Shown in pieces: positions 54,538-62,737 of a DNA stretch of 64,000 bases (position 1 is its first letter; the number at the start of each line of letters is the position of its first letter). The position numbers and the translations under genes were made by a program. This DNA is from Flavobacterium sp. ALJ2 (GTDB lineage: Bacteria; Bacteroidota; Bacteroidia; Flavobacteriales; Flavobacteriaceae). Under the pieces are notes generated by a model, which ran no database searches, was not told the origin of the DNA, and saw only the letters and a list, made by a program, of their open reading frames with translations. The stretch lies in contig NZ_JADNRC010000001.1 of the NCBI RefSeq assembly GCF_015594725.1, forward strand, positions 62,001 to 126,000. Direction: 5' to 3'.

Positions 54538-55116
54538 ATGAAGTTTAAGAATATTTTTAAAAATAAAAGTAATATGACTACGGAGAATACAGAAATCGAT
54601 CAAGAAATAGATGACGTAACATTAGAGAATAATGCCAATGGCGAACAAATTATTATTGAGGAATTAAGTGTAGAAGAACAATTAACTCAAGACTTAGCTA
54701 AAGAAAAAGATAAATTCTTGAGGTTGTTTGCTGAATTTGAAAATTACAAAAAAAGAACTTCAAAAGAAAGAATGGATTTGTTTAAAACTGCTAATCAAGA
54801 GGTGTTGTTAGCAATGCTTCCTATATTAGATGATTTTGACAGAGCATTAGTAGAAATCAACAAATCTGATGATGAGCTTTTAGCAAAAGGAGTAGAGTTA
54901 ATTTACGACAAACTAAAAACGACATTAGTATCTAAAGGATTGGAGCAGGTAGAAGTAGGGGTAGGTGATGCATTTGATGCAGATTATGCTGAAGCAATTA
55001 CTCAAATTCCAGCACCTTCAGATAAGCTGAAAGGTAAGATTGTTGATGTACTTGAAAAAGGATACAAATTAGGAGACAAAATTATTCGTTATCCTAAAGT
55101 GGTTATTGGAAACTAA
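54538..55116 (+). CDS. grpE: nucleotide exchange factor GrpE
   Basis: Co-chaperone that releases ADP from DnaK. From Met at 54538 it is 192 residues. The upstream in-frame Met at 54499 lies inside the promoter, so it is rejected. A further Met at 54574 (MTTENTEIDQ) is a possible alternative. An acidic disordered N-terminus is followed by a long coiled coil (about 60-110, EKDKFLRLFAEFENYKKRTS). The beta-domain begins near VGDAFDADYAEAI and ends with the GrpE signature GDKIIRYPKVVIGN. dnaJ follows on the same transcript after a gap of 95 bases containing repeats. Confidence 0.95.
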   Translation: MKFKNIFKNKSNMTTENTEIDQEIDDVTLENNANGEQIIIEELSVEEQLTQDLAKEKDKFLRLFAEFENYKKRTSKERMDLFKTANQEVLLAMLPILDDFDRALVEINKSDDELLAKGVELIYDKLKTTLVSKGLEQVEVGVGDAFDADYAEAITQIPAPSDKLKGKIVDVLEKGYKLGDKIIRYPKVVIGN

Positions 55117-55130
55117 AATAACAAATTATA

Positions 55131-55202
55131 AATCCCAAATCCCAAATAAATAGTTTTGTTTTTTGGAATTGAGTTATTTATTGGGTTTTGTTTTTTGGAA
55201 TT
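55131..55202. repeat. direct and inverted repeat between grpE and dnaJ
   Basis: GTTTTGTTTTTTGGAATT occurs exactly twice (55153-55170 and 55185-55202). AATCCCAAAT units before it are inverted to TTGGG. The TTGGAATT/CCCAAAT vocabulary is a known flavobacterial intergenic pattern. Confidence 0.6.
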
Positions 55203-55211
55203 TAAACAATT

Positions 55212-56327
55212 ATGAAAAAAGATTTTTACGAAATATTAGGCATTTCAAAAAATGCGGATGCTGGTGAGATTAAAAAAGCGTACCGTAAATGTGCCTTAAA
55301 ATATCATCCAGATAAAAATCCGGATAATAAAGAGGCAGAAGAGAACTTCAAATTGGCTGCAGAAGCATATGAAGTTTTAAGTGACCCTAATAAAAAAGCC
55401 AAATATGATCAATATGGGCATCAAGCCTTTGATGGGTCAGGTGGTTTTGGAGGTGGCGGACATGGTGGCATGAATATGGATGACATATTCAGTCAGTTTG
55501 GTGACATCTTCGGAGGCGGATTTGGTGGTTTCGGAGGCGGTGGAGGCGGAGGCCCTCGTCGTACTAAAGGAAGTAATCTTAGAATTAAAGTTAAATTAAC
55601 TTTAGAAGAGGTTGCAAATGGTGTGGAGAAAAAAGTAAAAGTAAAACGTAAGGTTCAAGCCAAAGGGGTTACTTATAAAACATGTTCTACATGTAACGGT
55701 CAAGGGCAGGTAATGCGTGTGACTAATACTATTTTAGGTAGAATGCAATCAGCTTCGACTTGTCCAACTTGTGGAGGTTCTGGTCAGATTTTAGATAAAA
55801 AACCTGCCAATGCGGATTCGCAAGGAATGGTTCAGGAAGATGAAACGGTATCAATCAAAATTCCTGCGGGAGTTGTTGATGGAATGCAGTTAAAAGTTTC
55901 TGGTAAAGGAAACGATGCTCCAGGAAATAGCGTGCCAGGAGACTTAATCGTTGCGATTGAAGAACTTGAACACGAACTATTGAAGCGCGAAGGAGAAAAT
56001 TTACATTATGATTTATATATAAGTTTTCCAGAAGCTGTTTTAGGTATCTCTAAAGATATCGAAGCAATTAATGGAAAAGTACGAATTAAATTAGAAGAAG
56101 GAATCCAATCAGGAAAAATTCTGAGATTGAAAGGAAAAGGAATTCCAAGTATCAATGGATACGGAAATGGAGATTTGTTAGTACATGTTAATGTTTGGAC
56201 ACCAAAAACATTAAGCAAAGAGCAAAAGCAGTTTTTTGAAAATGCTTTAACAGATGAACATTTTATTCCAAATCCTGAGAAAACAGATAAATCATTTTTT
56301 GAAAAAGTAAAAGATATGTTTTCATAA
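55212..56327 (+). CDS. dnaJ: chaperone DnaJ with reduced zinc domain
   Basis: Hsp40 that delivers substrates to DnaK and triggers its ATPase. Length is 371 residues. The J-domain (1-70) has the HPD motif at 32-34. The Gly/Phe region covers about 73-115. The cysteine region holds only two CxxCxGxG motifs, C158-C161 (CSTCNGQG) and C184-C187 (CPTCGGSG), where E. coli DnaJ has four. The two middle motifs are replaced by a short TNTILGRMQ segment. That leaves four cysteines, enough for one zinc ion. The C-terminal substrate domains are intact ([37 protein letters not shown]). Probably a lineage trait rather than damage. It is cotranscribed with grpE. Confidence 0.96.
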   Translation: MKKDFYEILGISKNADAGEIKKAYRKCALKYHPDKNPDNKEAEENFKLAAEAYEVLSDPNKKAKYDQYGHQAFDGSGGFGGGGHGGMNMDDIFSQFGDIFGGGFGGFGGGGGGGPRRTKGSNLRIKVKLTLEEVANGVEKKVKVKRKVQAKGVTYKTCSTCNGQGQVMRVTNTILGRMQSASTCPTCGGSGQILDKKPANADSQGMVQEDETVSIKIPAGVVDGMQLKVSGKGNDAPGNSVPGDLIVAIEELEHELLKREGENLHYDLYISFPEAVLGISKDIEAINGKVRIKLEEGIQSGKILRLKGKGIPSINGYGNGDLLVHVNVWTPKTLSKEQKQFFENALTDEHFIPNPEKTDKSFFEKVKDMFS

Positions 56328-56367
56328 ATAGATCTTAATCTTTTATAAAACGTTACAATTAATTTAC

Positions 56368-56409
56368 AAACCCATCTTAACTTTGTTTTAGGATGGGTTT
56401 TTTTTTGTA
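56368..56409 (+). terminator. terminator of grpE-dnaJ operon
   Basis: AAACCCATC and GATGGGTTT form the stem with an inner TTA/TAA-type extension, followed by a T-run. It begins 41 bases after the dnaJ stop. Confidence 0.85.
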
Positions 56410-56455
56410 ACAATACTAAGTATTCGCTACTAATTATTTACTTTTACACACGTGA

Positions 56456-56468
56456 GGCCAAAATGGCC
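56456..56468. promoter_or_regulatory. GGCCA-aaa-TGGCC palindrome before ABC transporter operon
   Basis: A perfect 5-base inverted repeat, GC-rich against an AT background, lies 30 bases before the ABC ATPase start. It could be an operator or part of the 5' leader. Confidence 0.3.
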
Positions 56469-56498
56469 ATATTGACTTAGTAAATCCAACAAAAAAGC

Positions 56499-57419
56499 AT
56501 GAGCAACTTACTCGAAGTACATAATGTCGTAAAACAATACGGTGATTATGTTGCGCTTAATGAAGTTTCATTAAATGTTCCAAAAGGTAGTATTTATGGG
56601 CTATTAGGGCCTAATGGAGCTGGAAAAACATCACTTATACGAATTATAAATCAAATTACTTATCCAGATAGTGGAGAGGTAATTCTTGATGGTGAGAAAT
56701 TGCAACCCAAACATGTTCAACATATCGGATACCTTCCTGAGGAAAGAGGTTTATATAATTCTATGAAAGTAGGAGAACAATGTTTGTATCTGGCTCAAAT
56801 GAAAGGATTATCTAAAGCCGAAGCCAAAAAACAATTGGAATATTGGTTTGATAGATTAGAGATACAAGGATGGTGGAACAAAAAAGTTCAGGAATTGTCA
56901 AAAGGAATGGCACAGAAAATTCAATTTGTAGTTTGTGTATTGCATAAACCAAAATTATTGATTTTTGATGAACCATTTTCTGGTTTTGATCCTGTTAATG
57001 CCAATGTCATAAAAGATGAAATTTTGGCATTAAAAGAACAAGGTTCTACAATTATTTTTTCGACACATAGAATGGAAAGTGTAGAAGAACTTTGTGATCA
57101 CATTGCTTTGATTCATAAATCTAATAAATTGATTGAAGGAAAATTGGTCGATGTAAAAAGACAATTTAAGACGAATAGCTTTGAGGTAGGTATATTAACA
57201 AACAATATCGAGGGTTTGATGTATGATATTGCACAAAAATTCACTGTTTCGCCAGCAAGTTTTAAATCATTGAGTGACGAATTAAAACTAGAAATCCAGA
57301 TAGGAAATGCCACTCCAAATGAATTATTGAATATATTAACGCAACGAGGACAAGTAACTCATTTTGTTGAGAAAATTCCAAGTGTGAACGATATTTTTAT
57401 TCAAACAGTAACGAAATAG
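56499..57419 (+). CDS. ABC transporter ATP-binding protein (NatA-like)
   Basis: Cytoplasmic ATPase of an ABC-2 type exporter, 306 residues. Walker A is GPNGAGKT (37-44), the ABC signature is ELSKGMAQKIQF, Walker B is LLIFDEPFSGFDP and the switch histidine lies in IIFSTHRMES. The C-terminal 80 or so residues form the extra domain found in NatA-like proteins. It is followed after 116 bases by its permease. Such pairs export sodium, antibiotics or other small molecules. The substrate is not evident. Confidence 0.94.
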   Translation: MSNLLEVHNVVKQYGDYVALNEVSLNVPKGSIYGLLGPNGAGKTSLIRIINQITYPDSGEVILDGEKLQPKHVQHIGYLPEERGLYNSMKVGEQCLYLAQMKGLSKAEAKKQLEYWFDRLEIQGWWNKKVQELSKGMAQKIQFVVCVLHKPKLLIFDEPFSGFDPVNANVIKDEILALKEQGSTIIFSTHRMESVEELCDHIALIHKSNKLIEGKLVDVKRQFKTNSFEVGILTNNIEGLMYDIAQKFTVSPASFKSLSDELKLEIQIGNATPNELLNILTQRGQVTHFVEKIPSVNDIFIQTVTK

Positions 57420-57535
57420 TTTTTTAGATAGTAGACAGAGTAAAATTTAAATATAGCTAAAGTTTAAGTACTAATAGTTCAAAAATTGAGCAGTCTAAGA
57501 AGCCTAATAATTCAATAATCTAGTAATATATATAA

Positions 57536-58852
57536 ATGAGTATTATATCATTAATTATAAAAAGAGAATTTATTTCTAAAGTTCGTAATAAGTCTTTTGT
57601 CGTAATGACTTTTTTAAGTCCGCTATTGTTTGTTGGGATAGCTGCTTTTATCGGATATTTAAGTTCTATGAAAGCCGAAACAAAGCGTATTGCAATTCAT
57701 GACGAAACGGGGTTGTTTGCTTCGCAGTTTACGAAGCAGAATGCAAAAAATATTGAGTTTAGATATCTTGATTTATCGAAAGTATCTTTGGAATCTTTAA
57801 AAGATAGTATTGCCAAAGAGCGTTTAGACGGATTGCTTTTGATTCCTAAAACAGATAAAATAAAAGATTTAGAGAGTAAAATCGAATTTATATCGAATAA
57901 TAGCCCGAGTATTTCTTTTATTGAAAACACACAAAATACAATTGCTGATGAGATTACCCGAATTAATTTTCAAGAGGCAAATTTAGATACATTAGCTATA
58001 AAAAATGCCCAAGCAAATGTAAATATACATCTTGCAAAAGCATCGGGAGAGGAAAGCTTAAAAGGGCTAAACGAAATAAAAATTGCAATCGGAGGATCAT
58101 TTGGTTACTTGATAATGATGTTTATCGTTATTTATGGTAATATGGTTATGCGAAGTGTAATAGAAGAAAAAACCAATCGAATTATTGAGATTATTATTTC
58201 ATCAGTAAAACCTTTTCAGTTGATGATGGGTAAGATAATCGGAACCTCATTGGCAGGATTGCTACAGTTTTTAATTTGGGCAGTAATAGGATTTGCTTTA
58301 ATGTTTGCAGCATCAGCATTTTTTGGTGTAAATGTTGGGCCAACGGCTAAGGTACCACCAGAGTTAATGGCTACTGCACAAAAAGAATTAGTAGGAACTG
58401 CACAGATGTATATTAATGAATTATGGAGTCTACCAATTGCAAGTATTCTGATTGGATTTGTAATTTATTTCATAGGAGGTTATTTTTTATATAGCTCGTT
58501 TTATGCAGCTATTGGTGCGGCGGTTGATAATCAAACTGACTCTCAACAATTTCTGTTGCCTATTATCATGCCTTTGATTTTGAGTGTTTATATTGGTTTC
58601 TTTACTGTAGTAAATGACCCACATGGGACAATTGCTGTCATATTTTCGATGATACCGCTAACTTCACCAATTGTTATGTTAATGCGACTCCCATTTGGAG
58701 TGCCTTGGTGGCAAATACTTATTTCAGTAACTTTATTATTTGCCTCATTTTTTGCAGTAGTTTGGTTTGCTGCTAAAATTTATCGCGTAGGAATATTGAT
58801 GTACGGTAAGAAACCTACATGGAAAGAATTATATAGATGGCTTAAATACTAA
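57536..58852 (+). CDS. ABC-2 type permease (NatB-like)
   Basis: Membrane subunit of 438 residues that pairs with the preceding ATPase. A first helix (about 22-46, VVMTFLSPLLFVGIAAFIG) leads to a long extracytoplasmic segment (about 50-180), then five more helices from about 185 to 425. The ABC-2 hallmark MRSVIEEKTNRIIEIIISSV sits between helices 2 and 3. The gene continues YSSFYAAIGAAVDNQTDSQQ and MIPLTSPIVMLMRLPFGVPW, as in NatB. The 116-base gap before it holds short, repetitive AT-rich sequence and no terminator, so cotranscription is likely. Confidence 0.93.
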   Translation: MSIISLIIKREFISKVRNKSFVVMTFLSPLLFVGIAAFIGYLSSMKAETKRIAIHDETGLFASQFTKQNAKNIEFRYLDLSKVSLESLKDSIAKERLDGLLLIPKTDKIKDLESKIEFISNNSPSISFIENTQNTIADEITRINFQEANLDTLAIKNAQANVNIHLAKASGEESLKGLNEIKIAIGGSFGYLIMMFIVIYGNMVMRSVIEEKTNRIIEIIISSVKPFQLMMGKIIGTSLAGLLQFLIWAVIGFALMFAASAFFGVNVGPTAKVPPELMATAQKELVGTAQMYINELWSLPIASILIGFVIYFIGGYFLYSSFYAAIGAAVDNQTDSQQFLLPIIMPLILSVYIGFFTVVNDPHGTIAVIFSMIPLTSPIVMLMRLPFGVPWWQILISVTLLFASFFAVVWFAAKIYRVGILMYGKKPTWKELYRWLKY

Positions 58853-58876
58853 AAGAGCAGCAGAGATATGGAGTAT

Positions 58877-59008
58877 GCAAAGGGACGAAGGATTTAGACT
58901 TTGTGCCTTTGTTCTTTTTTAATCTTTTTGGTTAATATTAAAAAAATAATAAAGCTGTAGGGTTATAAAGCGACAAAGATTTTAAACTTTGTACCTTTGA
59001 GCCTTTGC
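58877..59008. repeat. two copies of a GCAAAGG...CCTTTG intergenic repeat
   Basis: The first copy (58877-58911) reads GCAAAGGGACGAAGG, then ATTTAGACTTTGTGCCTTTG. The second (58967-59008) reads AAAGCGACAAAGATTTTAAA, then CTTTGTACCTTTG. Each is partly self-complementary. Same vocabulary as the hisS-tRNA element. Confidence 0.55.
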
Positions 59009-59027
59009 AACTTAGAACCTCAAAAAA

Positions 59028-60191
59028 ATGAGTAGAATACTAATTATAGAAGACGAAGCAGCTATCCGTAGAGTACTTACTAAGATACTATCAGAAGAAA
59101 ATGATAGCTATCAGGTAGAGGATGCAGAAGATGGTATTTCGGGACTTGAAAAGATAAAAAATAACGATTACGATTTGGTTTTGTGTGATATCAAAATGCC
59201 AAAAATGGATGGTGTCGAGGTATTGGAAGAAGTAAAAAAAATCAAACCGGAGATTCCGATGGTTATGATTTCTGGTCATGGTGACATGGAAACAGCAATT
59301 CATACAATGCGCTTAGGAGCCTTTGATTATATATCGAAACCACCAGATTTAAATCGTTTGTTAAATACAGTTCGCAATGCTTTGGACAGAAAAAAACTTG
59401 TTGTTGAAAATAAGATTTTAAAGAAAAAAGTTAGTAAGAATTATGAAATGATTGGTGATAGTGAAGCTATTAGTCATATTAAAATTATGATCGATAAAGT
59501 AGCCGAAACAGAAGCTAGAGTTTTAATTACAGGGCCTAATGGAACTGGTAAAGAATTGGTTGCGCATCAATTGCATGAAAAAAGTGCACGTTCTAATTTC
59601 CCTTTAATCGAAGTAAACTGTGCTGCAATTCCGAGTGAGTTAATCGAAAGTGAATTGTTTGGCCACGTAAAAGGGGCTTTTACATCGGCTGTAAAAGATA
59701 GAGCAGGTAAATTTGAAGCTGCTGATAAAGGGACTATTTTTCTTGATGAAATTGGTGATATGAGTCTTTCGGCTCAAGCCAAAGTGTTACGTGCTTTACA
59801 AGAAAGCATGATTACCAGAGTAGGAGCAGAAAAGGATATAAAAGTCGATGTTCGTGTAGTTGCTGCTACCAATAAAGATTTAAAAATAGAAATTGCTGAA
59901 GGGCGTTTCCGTGAAGATTTATACCATCGTTTGGCTGTGATTTTGATAAAAGTTCCATCTTTGAACGACAGAAGAGAAGATATTCCTGCTTTGATTACGC
60001 ATTTTGTCGAAAAAATAGCCTCTGAGCAAGGAAATGCTATTAAGTTGTTTTCGCCACAAGCGATACAATTATTGCAAGAATATGATTGGACAGGAAATAT
60101 TAGAGAATTACGGAATGTTGTCGAGCGCCTTATTATATTAGGAGGAAGCGAAATTTCGGAAACAGATGTGAAGATGTTCGCAAGTAAATAA
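59028..60191 (+). CDS. response regulator with sigma-54 AAA+ domain, no DNA-binding domain
   Basis: NtrC-like two-component regulator of 387 residues. The receiver domain (1-120) has the phosphoacceptor D54, with S82 and K104 in place. The AAA+ domain (about 138-370) has Walker A GPNGTGKE (169-176) and Walker B TIFLDEIGDM (236-245). The loop that touches sigma-54 reads GAFTSA (216-221) instead of GAFTGA. The R-finger region GRFREDLYHRL and the sensor II GNIRELRN are present. The protein ends 17 residues after LIILGG, so the usual Fis-type helix-turn-helix is absent. It may act without DNA binding or through a partner. No histidine kinase gene is adjacent. Confidence 0.92.
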   Translation: MSRILIIEDEAAIRRVLTKILSEENDSYQVEDAEDGISGLEKIKNNDYDLVLCDIKMPKMDGVEVLEEVKKIKPEIPMVMISGHGDMETAIHTMRLGAFDYISKPPDLNRLLNTVRNALDRKKLVVENKILKKKVSKNYEMIGDSEAISHIKIMIDKVAETEARVLITGPNGTGKELVAHQLHEKSARSNFPLIEVNCAAIPSELIESELFGHVKGAFTSAVKDRAGKFEAADKGTIFLDEIGDMSLSAQAKVLRALQESMITRVGAEKDIKVDVRVVAATNKDLKIEIAEGRFREDLYHRLAVILIKVPSLNDRREDIPALITHFVEKIASEQGNAIKLFSPQAIQLLQEYDWTGNIRELRNVVERLIILGGSEISETDVKMFASK

Positions 60192-60230
60192 GAATTAAGC
60201 AATAGACTATAAATAGTATAAATAATTTTT

Positions 60231-60263
60231 GCTTAAAGCATTTTGCTTAAAGCTTAAAGCATT
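60231..60263. repeat. GCTTAAAGC tandem repeat
   Basis: GCTTAAAGCATT, then TTGCTTAAAGC, then TTAAAGCATT: two to three overlapping units of the palindrome GCTTTAAGC/GCTTAAAGC. It lies just before the DEAD-like gene and inside the longest open frame, which argues against starting that gene at 60229. Confidence 0.5.
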
Positions 60264-60270
60264 AGAAAAG

Positions 60271-60924
60271 ATGAAACTAAAAAAAATAAACGAAAAGTTA
60301 CAAGAGGCATTAATAGAGAACGGTTTAACCGAAGCTAATGCATTGCAGCAAGAAACTTTTTCTACGCTAAAGAGTGGTGTAGATTGTATTATTGTAGCTC
60401 CAAAAGGAAGCGGGAAATCAACTACAATTGTTTTGAATGTTATTCAGCAATTGGCAGGTAAAAATGAAGAGTCTCCGCGTGCTTTGATTATCGTAGAGGA
60501 TAAAGCGAAGGTATTGGAAATGGAAGACCTTTTTGAAAAGTACGGAAAGTATACTAAACTTGAGGTTTATGGAGTGCACGATAAAGGTGACATGGAATAT
60601 GATAAAAATTATATCTCAACTGGGATTGATGTTTTAATCGGAACTCCAAATAAATTAAGCGATATGTTTACTACTGCAGGTTATAATGTGAACTGTTTGA
60701 AGATGTTTATTTTGGATGATGCAGACCCAATTTTGAAATTACGTCATGAAACTAAAATTATGCGTATTTCAAATAGTATTGCTAAGACACAACGTATTGT
60801 TTTTGCAGAACAACTTACAGAACGCATCGAAATTTTGACTGATAAAATGTTGCTTGAACCTTATTTATTCGAAATAGAGGATGAAGAAGAAATCGAGGAT
60901 GAAGAAGAAGATATTGAAGAATAG
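60271..60924 (+). CDS. single-domain DEAD-box-like protein
   Basis: Resembles only the first RecA domain of DEAD-box RNA helicases. From Met at 60271 it is 217 residues. The Q-motif region (GLTEANALQQETF) and motif I APKGSGKST (43-51) are present, as is IGTPNKL (123-129, motif Ib). Motif II reads DDAD (149-152) instead of DEAD. SAT is not recognisable, and the second RecA domain with motifs IV to VI is absent. An acidic tail (EIEDEEEIEDEEEDIEE) ends the protein. It could bind ATP or RNA but should not unwind by itself. Met at 60229 lies in repeat sequence and is rejected. It is followed by DUF2007 after 38 bases. Confidence 0.85.
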   Translation: MKLKKINEKLQEALIENGLTEANALQQETFSTLKSGVDCIIVAPKGSGKSTTIVLNVIQQLAGKNEESPRALIIVEDKAKVLEMEDLFEKYGKYTKLEVYGVHDKGDMEYDKNYISTGIDVLIGTPNKLSDMFTTAGYNVNCLKMFILDDADPILKLRHETKIMRISNSIAKTQRIVFAEQLTERIEILTDKMLLEPYLFEIEDEEEIEDEEEDIEE

Positions 60925-60962
60925 ATTTTAATTAAGTTATTAATAAATAAAATAGAAATGAT

Positions 60963-61181
60963 ATGGGATTAATGAAAGTATTTTCGGGAAGTGAAATTTT
61001 AGCACAAGCATTACAACAAAAATTAGAAGAGGCGCAAGTAGATACAGTTATTAAAAACAATATCCAGTCGGCTCGTTTAGGCGGTTTTGGAAACACAGAT
61101 TTAGCTGTTGAGGTATTTATTCAAGAGACTGATTTTGCAAAAGCAAATCCTATTATCGAAGACTTCAGAATGAGTCTTTAA
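60963..61181 (+). CDS. DUF2007 domain protein
   Basis: Small soluble protein of 72 residues matching the DUF2007 signal-transducing family: LMKVFSGSEILAQALQQKLE, an intervening IKNNIQSARLGGFGNTDLAV, and VFIQETDFAKANPIIEDF, i.e. a ferredoxin-like fold of about 70 residues. Function unknown. Some relatives occur near two-component or stress genes. It lies 38 bases after the DEAD-like gene and probably shares its transcript. A second Met three codons later is possible as the start. Confidence 0.85.
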   Translation: MGLMKVFSGSEILAQALQQKLEEAQVDTVIKNNIQSARLGGFGNTDLAVEVFIQETDFAKANPIIEDFRMSL

Positions 61182-61190
61182 AGACAAATT

Positions 61191-61247
61191 ACAGTCGCAG
61201 TTTTCAGTTACAGTAATCACTGAAAATTGAAGTCGTAACTGAAAACT
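61191..61247. repeat. CAGT/ACTG hairpin repeat, second copy
   Basis: TTTTCAGT (61201-61208) pairs with ACTGAAAA (61219-61226), flanked by CAGTCGCAG and GTCGTAACTGAAAACT. It shares AGTTTTCAGT and CAGTCGCAGT with 32-60 in the rpoC leader. Confidence 0.55.
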
Positions 61248-61254
61248 AAAAAAA

Positions 61255-62058
61255 ATGCAATATAAAATGTTGGTTTTAGACATGGATGACACCTTGTTGA
61301 CCGATGACCATAAAATTTCGGATATTAATAAAGAAATGCTCCTTAATGCTCAAGCAATGGGGGTTTATGTAGTTTTGGCTTCCGGTAGACCTACTTCAGC
61401 AATGACCTCTTATGCAAAAGAACTAGAATTGGATTTAAATAATTCATATATGATTTCTTTTAATGGAGCAGTTATAAGTAGTGTAAAAGATGATGAAATT
61501 CTTTTTGAACAAACTTTGTCAAAAGAACAAATACACGAATTGTATGATTATAGTGTGGAAAAGAAAACACACATTATTACCTATTTAAATAATGAGATTA
61601 TCAGCGAAACAGATTCTGAGTTTATTGAAATAGAAAAGACAATTACGGGTTTAAAGCATACTAAAGTCGCAAGTTTTAAAGAGGCAGTTACTACTAATGC
61701 TGTGAAATGTATTTTGCTCGAAGAGCCAAATTATTTGAAAGGTCTTGAAGGTGATTTAAAAGCGAGAATGCCATATTTAAGTGTTGCAATGTCTAAGCCT
61801 TTTTTTCTTGAAGTAGCTCAAAACGGAATTGATAAAGCGGCGAGTTTAAGGCTTTTGGCTGAAAAATTAAACATTCATCAAAGCGAAATTATTGCTGTAG
61901 GAAACGCAGGCAATGATTTAACGATGATAGAATATGCAGGTTTAGGAGTTTGGGTAGACAATGTTACTCCTGAATTACGAGATAGAGCTGATGTTATTGT
62001 TGCTTCAAATAATGATCATGGTGTTGCCGAAGTAGTGCAACGATATATTTTAAACTAA
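61255..62058 (+). CDS. Cof-type HAD phosphatase
   Basis: HAD-superfamily class IIB hydrolase of 267 residues. Motif I is LVLDMDDTLLTDD (D9 and D11), motif II is ASGRPTSA, motif III includes the lysine of NGIDKAASLRLL, and motif IV is AVGNAGNDLTMIEYAG. The class IIB alpha/beta cap lies between motifs II and III. Family members dephosphorylate sugar phosphates, pyridoxal phosphate and flavin mononucleotide, so the substrate is open. An acetyltransferase gene begins 2 bases after the stop, suggesting cotranscription. Confidence 0.93.
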   Translation: MQYKMLVLDMDDTLLTDDHKISDINKEMLLNAQAMGVYVVLASGRPTSAMTSYAKELELDLNNSYMISFNGAVISSVKDDEILFEQTLSKEQIHELYDYSVEKKTHIITYLNNEIISETDSEFIEIEKTITGLKHTKVASFKEAVTTNAVKCILLEEPNYLKGLEGDLKARMPYLSVAMSKPFFLEVAQNGIDKAASLRLLAEKLNIHQSEIIAVGNAGNDLTMIEYAGLGVWVDNVTPELRDRADVIVASNNDHGVAEVVQRYILN

Positions 62059-62060
62059 GT

Positions 62061-62588
62061 ATGAAAACCCCAATTGAGACAGAACGATTATTACTAAGAG
62101 AATTCCTCACTACAGATGATGAGGGAATGTTTGAGCTAGATTCTAACCCAAATGTGCATAAGTATGTAGGGAAAAAACCTGTTATTCATATTGATGAAAG
62201 TCGTACCGCTATAGAACTTATACAAAAACAGTATGTGACTTTTGGAATAGGTCGCTGGGCAGTAGTTCTTAAAGAAACCAATACTTTTATAGGTTGGTCT
62301 GGAATAAAATTTATTACTGATACAATCAATAATCACCAGAATTTTTACGAAATAGGATATCGTTTTATTGAGGAATATTGGGGAAAAGGATATGCTACCG
62401 AAGCAGGAAAAGCTTTTGTGGATTATGCTTTTAATGAGATGAAAGTAGAAGTAATTTATGCTTACGCAGATAAAAAAAATAGTGGTTCTAGAAGTATTCT
62501 CGAAAAACTAGGATTAACGTATGTAAATTCTTTTATGTTTGATGGTGAAAAAGAAGTTTGGTATGAACTAAAGAATCCTAATCTTTAG
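62061..62588 (+). CDS. GNAT-family N-acetyltransferase (RimJ/RimL-like)
   Basis: Acetyltransferase of 175 residues. It opens with PIETERLLLREFLTTDDEGM, the motif of the RimJ/RimL subgroup. The core has FGIGRWAVVLKETNTFIGWS and the acetyl-CoA loop YWGKGYATEAGKAFVDYAF, and SGSRSILEKLGL follows. RimJ/RimL act on ribosomal protein N-termini, but many similar proteins acetylate small molecules or antibiotics. The gene is almost contiguous with the Cof-type phosphatase upstream. Confidence 0.9.
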   Translation: MKTPIETERLLLREFLTTDDEGMFELDSNPNVHKYVGKKPVIHIDESRTAIELIQKQYVTFGIGRWAVVLKETNTFIGWSGIKFITDTINNHQNFYEIGYRFIEEYWGKGYATEAGKAFVDYAFNEMKVEVIYAYADKKNSGSRSILEKLGLTYVNSFMFDGEKEVWYELKNPNL

Positions 62589-62737
62589 ACTTTAAAACAT
62601 AATGCCCCCAAATCTTTGCAAATTTTTAGATTTTCATCCTCTGACAAATGTAGGTGAGTAGTTGCCTATTTTGGTATGTAAAGATTTAGGTAACACAGTT
62701 CCGTTGCAAGATAACAGTATCTTAGGTGTTTTTATAT

